A model generated the notes under the pieces. The model was given only the letters and a program-made list of their open reading frames with translations, was not told the origin of the DNA and did not search any database. Below are positions 36,040 through 45,165 of a stretch of DNA of 64,000 nucleotides, in pieces (within the stretch, counting starts at the first letter, position 1; each line of letters opens with the position of its first letter). Origin of the DNA: Gluconobacter sphaericus NBRC 12467 (GTDB lineage: Bacteria > Pseudomonadota > Alphaproteobacteria > Acetobacterales > Acetobacteraceae). The position numbers were made by a program, and so were the translations under genes. The stretch spans positions 372,001 to 436,000 of the forward strand of contig NZ_BJMK01000001.1 of NCBI RefSeq assembly GCF_006539125.1. Direction: 5' to 3'.

Positions 36040-36244
36040 CGGGTTTTCGCCCGCGATGGGGCTGTTTTCGTGGTCGTCCGGTGTGAAGATGGAGCCTCAA
36101 TTCCGGGCTTTTTATGCCCTGGAAGGGCGATCTCGAACTCTGTTGCGGGTGGGCGTACGAGCAGGAAAAGGAATTGCGCCAATTTCACGACCGTCTGGCC
36201 AGCAGCTGCCAAGTCTGTCGTAGCAGTCGGTTCGGCCTTTGGGG

Positions 36245-39181
36245 TCAGCCCTGAAGGAGGGGAGGTCCGTTTTCCTGTTCCTCGGGGCGCAGGAAGCGGG
36301 CGATGTCTTCCAGTGCTTCGGCCAATGGCATGCGGCGGACGTCTACGCCGTCGGGGAAGGCGGAGAGGAGGCGTGAGGGCATGCGGCGGTCCAGCATGAC
36401 GAAGACACCGCGATCGGTGCCCTGACGGATCAGGCGACCGAAAGCCTGTCGTAGGCGCATGCGGGTAATGCGGTCGTCGTAATCGCCGGGACGCCCTTCG
36501 GAGAGTAAGCGGCGGCGTTCGCGGTGCAGTATGTCGGGGCGGGGCCAGGGTGTCTTTTCGAACACGACCATGCGCAGGGCTTCGCCAGGGACGTCCACGC
36601 CATCGCGCATGGCGTCCGTGCCCAGCAGGCAGCTATGGGTTTCGGTGCGGAAGACGTCCACGAGGGTGGCGTTGTCCATCGCATCGACATGCTGCGCGTA
36701 GAGCGGGAATCCCTGCGTTTCCAGCGGTTCGTGGATACGGCGATGGACTTCGCGCAGACGGCGGATAGCCGTGAACAGGCCGAGCGCACCGCCGCCTGCC
36801 GTTTCGAACAGTGCGCGGAAGGCATGCGCGAGTGACGGGATTTCACCTGAGACGTCCGTGATGACATAGGCGCGCGTCTGCGTGGTGTAGTCGAAAGGGC
36901 TCATGACCGAGGCGCGGATGGGCGGCTTGAGGAAATGCGTGGCGCCCAGACGTAGTTCGGCCGCGTGCCAGCTTGCCTCGTTCTGGGCGTCTCCATGGCC
37001 TGTCTGGTCGCGCAGGGTGGCGGAGGTCAGGAGTAAACCATGCGCCGGTGTCTGGATTGTTGAGACGAACGGGATGGTCGGGTCCAGCCAGTGGCGGTAG
37101 AGGCCGATATCGTGGTCGCCCTGTGTTGCGCGGGTGCGGGGCAGGCGTTCGGTGCGGATAAAGTCCACGAAAGTGGGGGTGATGTCTGGTTCCGGCGGCG
37201 TCTGAAGAGCGTCCAGCATGCCGATCCAGCCAGACAGGCGGCTTATGGCGCGGCGGTGCAGGGTGCGGATCATGGCTTCGATGCGCTGGCGGGTCGGGGC
37301 GTCCATTTCCGCATCGTCCTCGACCTGTGCGGCAAGGCGATCGGCCAGCATCCTGATGGGATCGCGCAGGCGGGTCAGGGCGCGGCTGAGGGTTTCGGCG
37401 GTGCTGGCGACACCCTCATTGACGGGATGCAGATCACATTCCGCCGAAATATAGCCGTCGCGGCTGTCTTGGGTCTGTCGGGCACGGAGTTGGTGGTCCA
37501 GGGCGCGGAGGAAGGCTTCGGACGGGTTGTCCTGCGTGGGTTCTTCGGGGATCAGCAGAGCGGGTGTGTCGGAAGGGGGTGTAGAGTTTTCGTCGGCCGG
37601 GTTCTCGGGGTGTAGGCGCGTGCTCCAGCCGGGGGCGGGGAGGCTCCGCGCTGCCTGTAGCGCGGCTTGCAGTGGCGTGTCGATCATGGGCAGGCGTTCG
37701 AGCAGATCATCCAGACGGCGTTGCAGGCCACGGGCGCGGGAGCGGCTGCCTTCTGCGCCCAGTAGCCAGCGGCGGAGTTCGGCGGCTTCGAGGCCGGACA
37801 GGGCTGTGGCGAAGGCACTGTCGGCGGCGTCGGGGATGTGATGACCTTCGTCGAAAACGTAGCGCGTGGGAGTAGTGTCTTCGTCCGGCAGGCCGGGCGG
37901 GGCAAGGGCGGCCCAGGCGGCCTGGGAGAGGACGAGGGCGTGGTTCGCGACGACCAGATCGGCCTGACGAGCACGGCGGATGCCGTGTTCGACGAAGCAG
38001 GTTTGATAATGCGGGCAGGCCGCGTGGATGCATTCGCCGCGTCGGTCGGCCACGCCAAACAATGTGCCGGAGCCGAAGAGTTCGCCAAACCAGCCGGGGA
38101 GATCGCCGCCCATAAGATCGCCGTCGCGACTGGCTTCGGCCCAGCGGGCGAGCAGAGCCATCGGAAGGAGCGCGGAGTAACCGTCAGGGCCGCGGGAACT
38201 GGCGACGTTGAGCAGGTCTTCCATGTTCAGCAGACACAGATAGTTTTCACGGCCTTTGCGGACGACGACCTTGTTCCGCAGGGTCGTTTCGTCCGGGTAG
38301 AGGCGGCGGAGTTCCTGCTCGATCTGGCGTTGGAGATGGCGGGTATAGGTGCTGACCCATACGGCGCCATCATTCTGCTCGGCCCAGAGGCTGGCGGGGG
38401 CGATATAGCCGAGCGTCTTGCCCGTGCCGGTTCCGGCTTCTGCGAGGACGACATTGGGCGAGCCGATGCTTTCGCGCGGTTCGAACGCGCCAGTGGCAAC
38501 GGAGGCGAAGTCGGCTTGGCCGGGGCGGATTTCAGCTTTTTCTCCAAGGATATCTCGCAGGCGCTGACGGGCCGCGTTTGGGGAGACAGGCTGGCTTCCG
38601 GGTGCGGGACGCGGGGCGGTTTCTTCCCAGCGCGGCAGGCGCTTCCAGATGCGGATGGCCTCGTAAGGGTGTGCGCCCGTGGTGTCTCGCGGGGGGCCGA
38701 GAATGTCCGTAACTTCGCCGCTCCAGGCCCATCCGGCGCGGGTTAGGGGAACCATAAGAGCGCGCAGGAGGGTGCCTTCGGGCGTTTCGGCCTTGTGTCG
38801 CAGTTCGTCGAGCAGGGTTTCGCACAGAACGGGGAGGAGATCCGCACCGATGGTTTCGGGCGGTTCGATACCGAGGGCGAGCGCCAGTCCGCGTGGGGTG
38901 GGGGCGACGGTTGTGGCAGGGCGGACGAACAGGAACAGGTCCAGCAGGTCGAACCACGGCACGGGTTGGGATAACGGGGAGAGGTCCAGCGCCCGCAGGG
39001 CGGCGGGGCCGTGGACCAGAAGGGGCGGGGGAAGTTGGGTGAGGCGCTCGCGTGTTTCTTCTGCCGTGAGGTCCAGCAGTTCGCCATCCGGGGTGAGGAG
39101 CGAGGACAGGCCGCGACGGGCGACGAGGGCCGGAGCGTCGAATGGCGAGAGAAAGGTGGGGGCGCGGGGCATTCTCGCCAT
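36245..39181 (-). CDS. DinG/XPD-type ATP-dependent DNA helicase with Fe-S cluster motif
   Basis: 978 residues. Motif I is 'VLAEAGTGTGKTLGYIAPASLWAEQ'. Four cysteines that could hold a 4Fe-4S cluster are at 'YLCLLN' and 'GECIHAACPHYQTCF'. Motif II is 'VFDEGHHIPDAAD' (DEGH rather than DEAH) and the C-terminal motif VI region is 'RLRQAFGRLIRQGTDRG'. This is the YoaA/DinG superfamily 2 layout with a ~250-residue N-terminal extension before the helicase core. It probably unwinds DNA 5'-3' during repair. Divergent from lysK, with a 200-bp gap. Confidence 0.9.
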   Translation of the reverse strand: MARMPRAPTFLSPFDAPALVARRGLSSLLTPDGELLDLTAEETRERLTQLPPPLLVHGPAALRALDLSPLSQPVPWFDLLDLFLFVRPATTVAPTPRGLALALGIEPPETIGADLLPVLCETLLDELRHKAETPEGTLLRALMVPLTRAGWAWSGEVTDILGPPRDTTGAHPYEAIRIWKRLPRWEETAPRPAPGSQPVSPNAARQRLRDILGEKAEIRPGQADFASVATGAFEPRESIGSPNVVLAEAGTGTGKTLGYIAPASLWAEQNDGAVWVSTYTRHLQRQIEQELRRLYPDETTLRNKVVVRKGRENYLCLLNMEDLLNVASSRGPDGYSALLPMALLARWAEASRDGDLMGGDLPGWFGELFGSGTLFGVADRRGECIHAACPHYQTCFVEHGIRRARQADLVVANHALVLSQAAWAALAPPGLPDEDTTPTRYVFDEGHHIPDAADSAFATALSGLEAAELRRWLLGAEGSRSRARGLQRRLDDLLERLPMIDTPLQAALQAARSLPAPGWSTRLHPENPADENSTPPSDTPALLIPEEPTQDNPSEAFLRALDHQLRARQTQDSRDGYISAECDLHPVNEGVASTAETLSRALTRLRDPIRMLADRLAAQVEDDAEMDAPTRQRIEAMIRTLHRRAISRLSGWIGMLDALQTPPEPDITPTFVDFIRTERLPRTRATQGDHDIGLYRHWLDPTIPFVSTIQTPAHGLLLTSATLRDQTGHGDAQNEASWHAAELRLGATHFLKPPIRASVMSPFDYTTQTRAYVITDVSGEIPSLAHAFRALFETAGGGALGLFTAIRRLREVHRRIHEPLETQGFPLYAQHVDAMDNATLVDVFRTETHSCLLGTDAMRDGVDVPGEALRMVVFEKTPWPRPDILHRERRRLLSEGRPGDYDDRITRMRLRQAFGRLIRQGTDRGVFVMLDRRMPSRLLSAFPDGVDVRRMPLAEALEDIARFLRPEEQENGPPLLQG

Positions 39182-39382
39182 TGTAGCGGTTAGGGGAAAA
39201 TCGGGCGAGGATGTTTTGCGGGCTTTGCGAACGGAACGTGAAAGCTGGCTGTCTTCAAGGGCTTGGGAAGTGCGGAAAAGTCTTTGAAATATTTCGTAAC
39301 CATATGGATGTGTCTGGTTGAAACCGCAATGTGTCGTATTGCTTGACCGGGAAGAGGTGTCTCCCTACCTTTTCCGGTAATC

Positions 39383-41014
39383 ATGCAGAAAACCAAGACA
39401 CCTATCGCCTCGTCCCTCTCTCCTGACGCGCCGCTTCCGAAAGCATGGCCGTTCGACGAGGCACGAAAAATCACCGTGCGCATGGACGCGCGCGCATCTG
39501 ATACTTCGGAGCAGGCTCCTGCCCTTCTGGAAACGGGCTATGGTCCGTCGGGTCTGCCGCATATCGGTACGTTCGGCGAAGTGGCGCGGACGACCTGGGT
39601 GCGTCAGGCCTATGAGGCTCTAACCGGCCGTCCGACGCGTCTGCTTGCGTTCTCCGATGACATGGACGCGCTGCGCAAGGTGCCGACCAATGTGCCGGAG
39701 CAGGAGATGCTCGCAAAGCATCTGGGTCTGCCGCTGACGCGGGTGCCTGATCCGTTTGGCGAATATGACAGCTTTGCTGCGCATAATAATGCGCGCCTTC
39801 GCCAGTTCCTCGATAGTTTCGGTTTCGATTACGAATTCGCTTCCGCCACGCAGTATTATACCAACGGCACGTTCGATGCGGCTCTGCGCCGTATGCTTGA
39901 AGTCCATGACGAAGTCGTGGCGACCATCATCCCGACGCTTGGTCCGGAGCGCCGGGCGACCTATTCGCCGGTTCTGCCGATCCATCCCGAAACCGGGCAG
40001 GTCATGCAGGTGCCGATCATCAAGGTTGATCCGGATGCCGGCACGGTTGTCTGGAAAGACGAGGCCGGAAAGACGTTCGAGACGTCCGTTCTGGGTGGTC
40101 ATGCCAAGATGCAGTGGAAGGCCGACTGGGCCATGCGCTGGTATGCGTTGGGCGTGGATTATGAAATGTCCGGCAAGGATCTGATCGATAGTGTGAAGCT
40201 GTCTTCGAAGATCTGCCGTATTCTGGGTAAAGAGCCGCCTGCTGGACTGACCTATGAGCTGTTTCTTGATGCGCAGGGGCAGAAGATCAGCAAGTCCAAG
40301 GGCAATGGCCTGTCGGTTGAGGAATGGCTGCGTTACGGTACGCCGGAGAGTCTGGCGCAGTACATGTTCCAGCAGCCGACGCGGGCCAAGCGCCTGTTCT
40401 TCGATGTCATCCCGCGCGCGACGGATGATTACCTGACGCTCGTGCAGAAAGCCGAGACGCAGGAAGGACCGGATCTGCTGGCCAATCCGGTGTGGTTTAT
40501 CCATGGCGGAACGATCCGTCCGGAAGACACCAGCCCGGTGTCCTATACAGCGCTCCTGAACCTTGCGAACGTGGCCAATGCCGACAAGCCTGAGACGCTG
40601 TGGAAATTCCTGCGTCGCTATGATCCGACGCTGTCGCCCGAGACGCATCCGTATGTGGATCGGCTCGTGCATTGTGCGCTGACCTATTTCAAGGAGCAGG
40701 TGTACCCTAACAAGACCTATCGTGCGCCGACAGAGACCGAACGCAAAGGGCTTGTGGATCTGGCGGATGAACTGGCGAAGCTCGCTCCGGACACAGCACC
40801 GGGTGATGTGCAGGATGTCGTGTTCGAGGTTGGCAAGCGTTATTTCGCCAAGCCGGAACTGCGGTCCTGGTTCGGGTGCCTGTATGAAGTGCTGCTTGGA
40901 CAGACCGAAGGGCCGCGTTTCGGGATTTTCGCTTCCCTGTTCGGGTTGCCGGAAACGGTTGGCCTGATCCGGGATGCCCTCGCGCGGCCTGTTGAAGAGC
41001 CTGTGCAGGGCTGA
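39383..41014 (+). CDS. lysK: Class I lysyl-tRNA synthetase
   Basis: 543 residues. The class I signatures are present: 'GYGPSGLPHIGTFGEVARTTWV' (HIGH motif as HIGT) and 'KISKSKGNGLSVEEW' (KMSKS). This archaeal-type LysRS is the one used by most alphaproteobacteria. It charges tRNA-Lys in the cytoplasm. The next gene, nine bases downstream, encodes an MprF-like protein, whose full-length relatives use Lys-tRNA, so the pairing is functionally suggestive. Confidence 0.95.
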   Translation: MQKTKTPIASSLSPDAPLPKAWPFDEARKITVRMDARASDTSEQAPALLETGYGPSGLPHIGTFGEVARTTWVRQAYEALTGRPTRLLAFSDDMDALRKVPTNVPEQEMLAKHLGLPLTRVPDPFGEYDSFAAHNNARLRQFLDSFGFDYEFASATQYYTNGTFDAALRRMLEVHDEVVATIIPTLGPERRATYSPVLPIHPETGQVMQVPIIKVDPDAGTVVWKDEAGKTFETSVLGGHAKMQWKADWAMRWYALGVDYEMSGKDLIDSVKLSSKICRILGKEPPAGLTYELFLDAQGQKISKSKGNGLSVEEWLRYGTPESLAQYMFQQPTRAKRLFFDVIPRATDDYLTLVQKAETQEGPDLLANPVWFIHGGTIRPEDTSPVSYTALLNLANVANADKPETLWKFLRRYDPTLSPETHPYVDRLVHCALTYFKEQVYPNKTYRAPTETERKGLVDLADELAKLAPDTAPGDVQDVVFEVGKRYFAKPELRSWFGCLYEVLLGQTEGPRFGIFASLFGLPETVGLIRDALARPVEEPVQG

Positions 41015-41023
41015 GGCATCGGC

Positions 41024-43150
41024 ATGCCCGTGGATAACAGGCCGCAGGATGTTCAGGTGTCTTCCATGATGGAAGAGCAGAGCGTTTGTGTGGATGTAGG
41101 GGTGGCTGACGAGACATGTTCAGAGGCCGGGCTGCGAAAGCAGCGGTGGCAGGTGTTCATGTCTCGCGCGCCTGCGCTCGTGGGGCTGATCCTGCTGGTG
41201 GCGGCGGTTGTCGTCATCTGGCGGGAGCTGCGGCATCTGTCGCTTCATGACATTACGACGAGCCTGAGCGCTATTCCGGATTCTGCCCTGCTGGCCGGTG
41301 GTGCGGCAACGATCCTGTCGTATTTCATCCTGTCTTTCTATGATCGGCTGGCCTGTTTGCATGTCCGGGCGAAGGTGTCTTACCAGCGTTCGGCGTTTGC
41401 GGCGTTCTGCTCTTACGTGCTGTCCCATAATCTGGGATGTGCGGCGATTTCCGGGGCGGCTGTGCGTTTCAGACTCTATCGGAGCTGGGGCGTGGCGCCT
41501 GGGGCGATCGCGCAGATCATTGCGTTCTGCTCGGCGACGTACCTGTTGGGTACGATGGCGCTGATTGGCGGTATTCTGATCTTTGAGCCGCATGCCGTGC
41601 CGGTCCTGTCCCATCTGCCCGAGTTCCTGCTTCGTCTGGCGGGGTTGGTGCTGTGTGGTGTGTTGCTAGCCTATGTGCTGGTGGCGCGCGTGCGACGGCA
41701 TGTGCGGATCTGGAAATACGAGATCGAGCTTCCGGGAGCGGGCATTGCGATTGCCCAGATCGCGGTCAGCGCAGCGGACATGGCGGCGACGGCGTTGATT
41801 GCGTATTGCGTGTTGCCTCCGTTGCCGCCCGAGGCGCATTTCGGGTTCGGGACGTTCCTTGCGATCTATCTGGCGTCCTATACGGCCGGCCTCATGGCCA
41901 GTGTGCCGGGTGGCCTGGGCGTTTTTGACGGGGCCATGTTGCTGGCGTTGCAGGCCTATCTGCCGGCGTCGCAGATCATGGGTGCCATCCTTGTTTTCAG
42001 GCTTTTCTACTACATCATCCCGCTCCTTCTCGCGGGATTGATGTTCGCGGGGCATGAGCTGTTTCTGCGCGGCGAGCAGGCTCTGGTTTCGGCCGGGCAG
42101 ACGCCGCGGCGGGTGCGGCCCAGTCAGGTCGTCCGGGAGTCGGAAGCGGATTTTTCTGTGGCTGTAGCGACGAGCGTTCAGGCGGTCGTGGGTATTCTGC
42201 TTGTGCTTTACGCGCTGGTGGCTGGTCTGCCGCCGCTTCAGACATCTCTTGGGGCAGCTGTCTCACAGATCGCGGATCTGCTGCTGACGGTGGCGGGTGT
42301 CGGGCTGGTTGCGCTGTCTTGGGGGCTGTCGCAGCGTGTGGCGCTGGCCTGGAAATTTTCCCTCGGAATGTTGGGTTCGGCAGCTCTGTTGCTGATGCTG
42401 CGGCATGCGCCGTGGGCAGGGCCTGTGGTCATCATTCTCGTGATGCTGCTGCTGCTGCCGTTCAGGAACTGCTATTATCGCCGGGCGCATCTTCTGGCCG
42501 CTCCTCTGACGCCGTCGATGCTGGCGCCGCTCTCGCTGTGGGGGCTTGGACTGCTAGGGGTAGGCTGGGTTGCCGTGCAGCGGCATCTCGGGCCGATCTG
42601 GTGGCGGTCGATGATTTATGACGCTCATACGGCCGTCGGGCGCTGGTTTCTCGGATTTTCGGCGCTGTGCGGGTTCTATGTCCTGTGGCGCGGGATGCGG
42701 AGGACGCGCATCCGGTTCGAGGCCTGGACCGCCGAGAATGCGCATCGCTATCACAGTCTGGCCCATGCACTGCCGCAGCTGGGTGCGCGTTGTCCAACGG
42801 GTCTGTTGTTGGATGAGGCCGGGCGTGCGGCCATTCCGTTCCTGCGGACGGGGCAGTTCATCATCGGACTTGGAGATCCGGCCGGATCTGAACGAAACTG
42901 CGTTGCGGCAATCTGGCGGCTGCGGGATCTGGCGTTGCAGGAAGGGTGCAAGCTCGCCTTCATACAGGTTGGCCAGTCGCTGATGGCTGTCTATAATGAT
43001 CTGGGACTGACGGTCTGTCCGGACAGGACGGCTGGGACGGTGTGCTGTTTTTCCGAGGATTATCGGATGCTGCGGGCTTTTCTGAAGGGTGAGGAACGGC
43101 TGGCACGCAAGCGCAAGCCACAGGCCGTGTCAGGTCTGACCGGTTCATGA
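41024..43150 (+). CDS. MprF-like lysyl-phosphatidylglycerol flippase with truncated synthase domain
   Basis: 708 residues. About 13-14 transmembrane segments fill residues 45-575, with the UPF0104/YbhN-type blocks 'SYVLSHNLGCAAISGAAVRFRLY' and 'SYTAGLMASVPGGLGVFDGAML'. After the last helix only the first GNAT-like half of the synthase domain remains: 'RTGQFIIGLGDPAGSERNCVAAIWRLRDLALQEGCKLAFIQV' and 'YNDLGLT'. The second, catalytic GNAT half of normal ~850-residue MprF/LpiA is missing, and the gene runs straight into marC (ATGA). It could be a flippase only. Confidence 0.85.
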   Translation: MPVDNRPQDVQVSSMMEEQSVCVDVGVADETCSEAGLRKQRWQVFMSRAPALVGLILLVAAVVVIWRELRHLSLHDITTSLSAIPDSALLAGGAATILSYFILSFYDRLACLHVRAKVSYQRSAFAAFCSYVLSHNLGCAAISGAAVRFRLYRSWGVAPGAIAQIIAFCSATYLLGTMALIGGILIFEPHAVPVLSHLPEFLLRLAGLVLCGVLLAYVLVARVRRHVRIWKYEIELPGAGIAIAQIAVSAADMAATALIAYCVLPPLPPEAHFGFGTFLAIYLASYTAGLMASVPGGLGVFDGAMLLALQAYLPASQIMGAILVFRLFYYIIPLLLAGLMFAGHELFLRGEQALVSAGQTPRRVRPSQVVRESEADFSVAVATSVQAVVGILLVLYALVAGLPPLQTSLGAAVSQIADLLLTVAGVGLVALSWGLSQRVALAWKFSLGMLGSAALLLMLRHAPWAGPVVIILVMLLLLPFRNCYYRRAHLLAAPLTPSMLAPLSLWGLGLLGVGWVAVQRHLGPIWWRSMIYDAHTAVGRWFLGFSALCGFYVLWRGMRRTRIRFEAWTAENAHRYHSLAHALPQLGARCPTGLLLDEAGRAAIPFLRTGQFIIGLGDPAGSERNCVAAIWRLRDLALQEGCKLAFIQVGQSLMAVYNDLGLTVCPDRTAGTVCCFSEDYRMLRAFLKGEERLARKRKPQAVSGLTGS

Positions 43151-43848
43151 GTCTGGCACCCGGGCTGGGGAATACGCTCAGCAGCTGGTTGATCGCCTTT
43201 CCAGCGCTCTTCTCGATCATCAATCCGCTTGGGGCGTCACTGATTTTTGCTCAGGCGACGGAAGGGCGCGATCGTCGCGAGGTTGTCGAACTGGCGCGTC
43301 AGGTGGCGCTGAATTCGCTGGGCATCATGCTGGTGTCCATTTGGTTCGGTAGCTGGATTCTCGGGTTTTTTGGAATTTCGATCAATGCCCTGCGGATTAC
43401 GGGCGGTCTGGTTGTAGCGTCGCGTGCTTGGCTGATGCTGTTGCAGCCTGAGACGTCCGAGGCGCGTAAGGAAAAGCAGGCGCTTCAGGGCGGTCGGACC
43501 GTGACGACACCGGATCTGCGGGAGACGGCGTTCTTTCCGTTGGCCATGCCGTTTACGGTGGGGCCGGGTAGTATTTCCGTAGCTATCGCGCTTAGTTCAT
43601 CCACGCCACCGAACATGCCTACAGCGGATTATTATGTCGGCGTATCGGCTGCCGCGACGACCATGGCGATTGTGGTGGCGGTCGTTTACGCCTATGCCGA
43701 GCGGGTTGTTGCGATGCTGGGGGTGACGGGAACGCGGATTGTCAGCCGGCTTGCGGCGCTGATCCTTCTGGCGATCGGGGTGCAGATCCTGGCGTCGGGC
43801 GTGGAAGGGTTCCTTGTCGAGGCGCTGAAACAGGCCAAGGCCGCCTGA
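43147..43848 (+). CDS. marC: MarC/UPF0056 family membrane protein
   Basis: 233 residues, six hydrophobic segments. Family blocks are 'FPALFSIINPLGASLIF' at the N-terminus, 'ALRITGGLVVASRAWLML', and 'FFPLAMPFTVGPGSISVAIALSS' in the middle. MarC proteins are inner-membrane proteins of unknown function, despite the old drug-resistance name. The start overlaps the stop of the mprF-like gene (ATGA), making it the third gene of the lysK unit. It is convergent with the UDG-like gene with no spacer. Confidence 0.93.
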   Translation: MSLAPGLGNTLSSWLIAFPALFSIINPLGASLIFAQATEGRDRREVVELARQVALNSLGIMLVSIWFGSWILGFFGISINALRITGGLVVASRAWLMLLQPETSEARKEKQALQGGRTVTTPDLRETAFFPLAMPFTVGPGSISVAIALSSSTPPNMPTADYYVGVSAAATTMAIVVAVVYAYAERVVAMLGVTGTRIVSRLAALILLAIGVQILASGVEGFLVEALKQAKAA

Positions 43849-44454
43849 TTAGCGCTCCGCCAGTATCGCATGAACGCGTTTACGCAGGGCGGGAATGACT
43901 TCTTCCTGAAACCATGGCGCTTTTCTTTCCCAGGCGCTGGTACGCCACGAGGGGTGGGGCAGGGGAAAATATTCGGGCAGATAGTTCCGGAAACTTCTGA
44001 CGCGTTCTGTAACTGAACCGCGTCCCAGAACATGGTTCTGAGAATAGCTTCCGACGAGCAGTGTCAGGCGGATATCCGGCATGAGGGAAAGGACGCGACG
44101 GCGCCATAGCGGGGCACATTCCGGACGGGGCGGGTTGTCGCCGCCTTTGGGTAGGCGTCCGGGATAGCACAGGCCCATCGGGAAAATGGCGATCTGGCGC
44201 GTGTCATAAAAAATAGCTTCTGAGATCGCGAGCCAGTCGCGCAGGCGCTTGCCGGAGGGGTCGTAGAAAGATTTTCCGGCGATATGGGCCTTGGTGCCAG
44301 GGGCCTGGCTGGCGATCAGGATCTTCGCTGTAGCTGAAGCATGGATCAGAGGTCTGGCGCCGAGCGGGAGATGGGGCTCGCAGACCCGGCAGGCCCGAAC
44401 TTCCGTTAGGAGTGCCTCAAGGCGTTCCTCGGATGACGGAACGGACAGGGTCAT
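43849..44454 (-). CDS. Uracil-DNA glycosylase family protein
   Basis: 201 residues from MTLSVPSSEERLEALL; the ATG overlaps the thpR stop, which fixes the start. 'LLTEVRACRVCEPHLPLGARPL', 'ILIASQAPGTKAHIAGKSFYDPSGKRLRDWL' and 'LTLLVGSYSQNHVLG' follow the UDG-superfamily plan (GxAPG-like first motif as SQAPGT; HPS in 'PHPSWRTSAWERK'). It may excise damaged bases or have lost activity; the motifs differ from families 1 and 4. Only two Cys remain of the Fe-S set seen in family 4/5. Confidence 0.8.
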   Translation of the reverse strand: MTLSVPSSEERLEALLTEVRACRVCEPHLPLGARPLIHASATAKILIASQAPGTKAHIAGKSFYDPSGKRLRDWLAISEAIFYDTRQIAIFPMGLCYPGRLPKGGDNPPRPECAPLWRRRVLSLMPDIRLTLLVGSYSQNHVLGRGSVTERVRSFRNYLPEYFPLPHPSWRTSAWERKAPWFQEEVIPALRKRVHAILAER

Positions 44455-45014
44455 TCTTCCTCGGGGATCAGCGGCATGTCCGGCTGCCAGGCATATTCTT
44501 CGCGGGGAACGTAAACGTGTTCGCCCTGGCTCCGCATGCTTTCGAAAAGTGTAACGTGCTCTACGGAGATGGGTTTGCTGCGGAAGAGATTGTGCCGCTG
44601 GACCCATTTGATGGCGTCCGCCCGCTGGTTCGGGAAAAAATGTCCAAGGGTGATGGCGGGCTGGAAGCGGCGCTTTGCTGGTGGGCAGCCAGCACGGCGA
44701 AGGGCGCTTTCGACCTGGGATTGCAACGCATCCAGTTGGCGGGTGCGTTCGACCCCGATCATGAGGCTGTCCGCCGTGAGGCCTTCGCGAATGTCAGCCT
44801 GAGCGAGGGAAATTTCGAAAGGCTGCCAGGCGAGGCGGGAGAGGGTGAGGTCGATTTCTTCCAGCCGGTGCCGATCAGTGATCTCTCCAATGAAGCGGAG
44901 GGTGATGTGATGGTTTTCGGCCGGAACCCATTGCACGCCGGGCATAGAACCGCGCATCAGCGCAAGCGTTTCCCGGACATCGGCAGGAAGGTCGAGTGCG
45001 ACAAAAAGTCTCAA
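44451..45014 (-). CDS. thpR: RNA 2',3'-cyclic phosphodiesterase (2H family)
   Basis: 187 residues. The two HxTx motifs of the 2H phosphoesterase fold are visible: 'HHITLRFIGEI' (about residue 40) and 'EHVTLFES' (about residue 155). 'MRLFVALDLPADVRETLALM' is the typical opening. It hydrolyses 2',3'-cyclic phosphate RNA ends and was first named 2'-5' RNA ligase. Coupled to the downstream UDG-like gene by an ATGA. Confidence 0.93.
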   Translation of the reverse strand: MRLFVALDLPADVRETLALMRGSMPGVQWVPAENHHITLRFIGEITDRHRLEEIDLTLSRLAWQPFEISLAQADIREGLTADSLMIGVERTRQLDALQSQVESALRRAGCPPAKRRFQPAITLGHFFPNQRADAIKWVQRHNLFRSKPISVEHVTLFESMRSQGEHVYVPREEYAWQPDMPLIPEEE

Positions 45015-45165
45015 GAGGCGCGTTTCCCATGAAAAAGAAGTAAGGGGCGGCGGAGTATTCTTGACCCTTCCGATAAAAACCCCACATTCAGTATGAGTGT
45101 ACGGACGGCCCTCCCGGGTTCGTCAAGCGCCCTTTTCAGAAGGGCATCTCATTGGAAAAGGTGTC

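Noticed and set aside
34941-36212. 423-codon minus-strand frame running from the TonB receptor into the intergenic region
   Set aside because: Overlaps the receptor 3' end and its terminator; no motif, and composition is unlike the neighbouring proteins.
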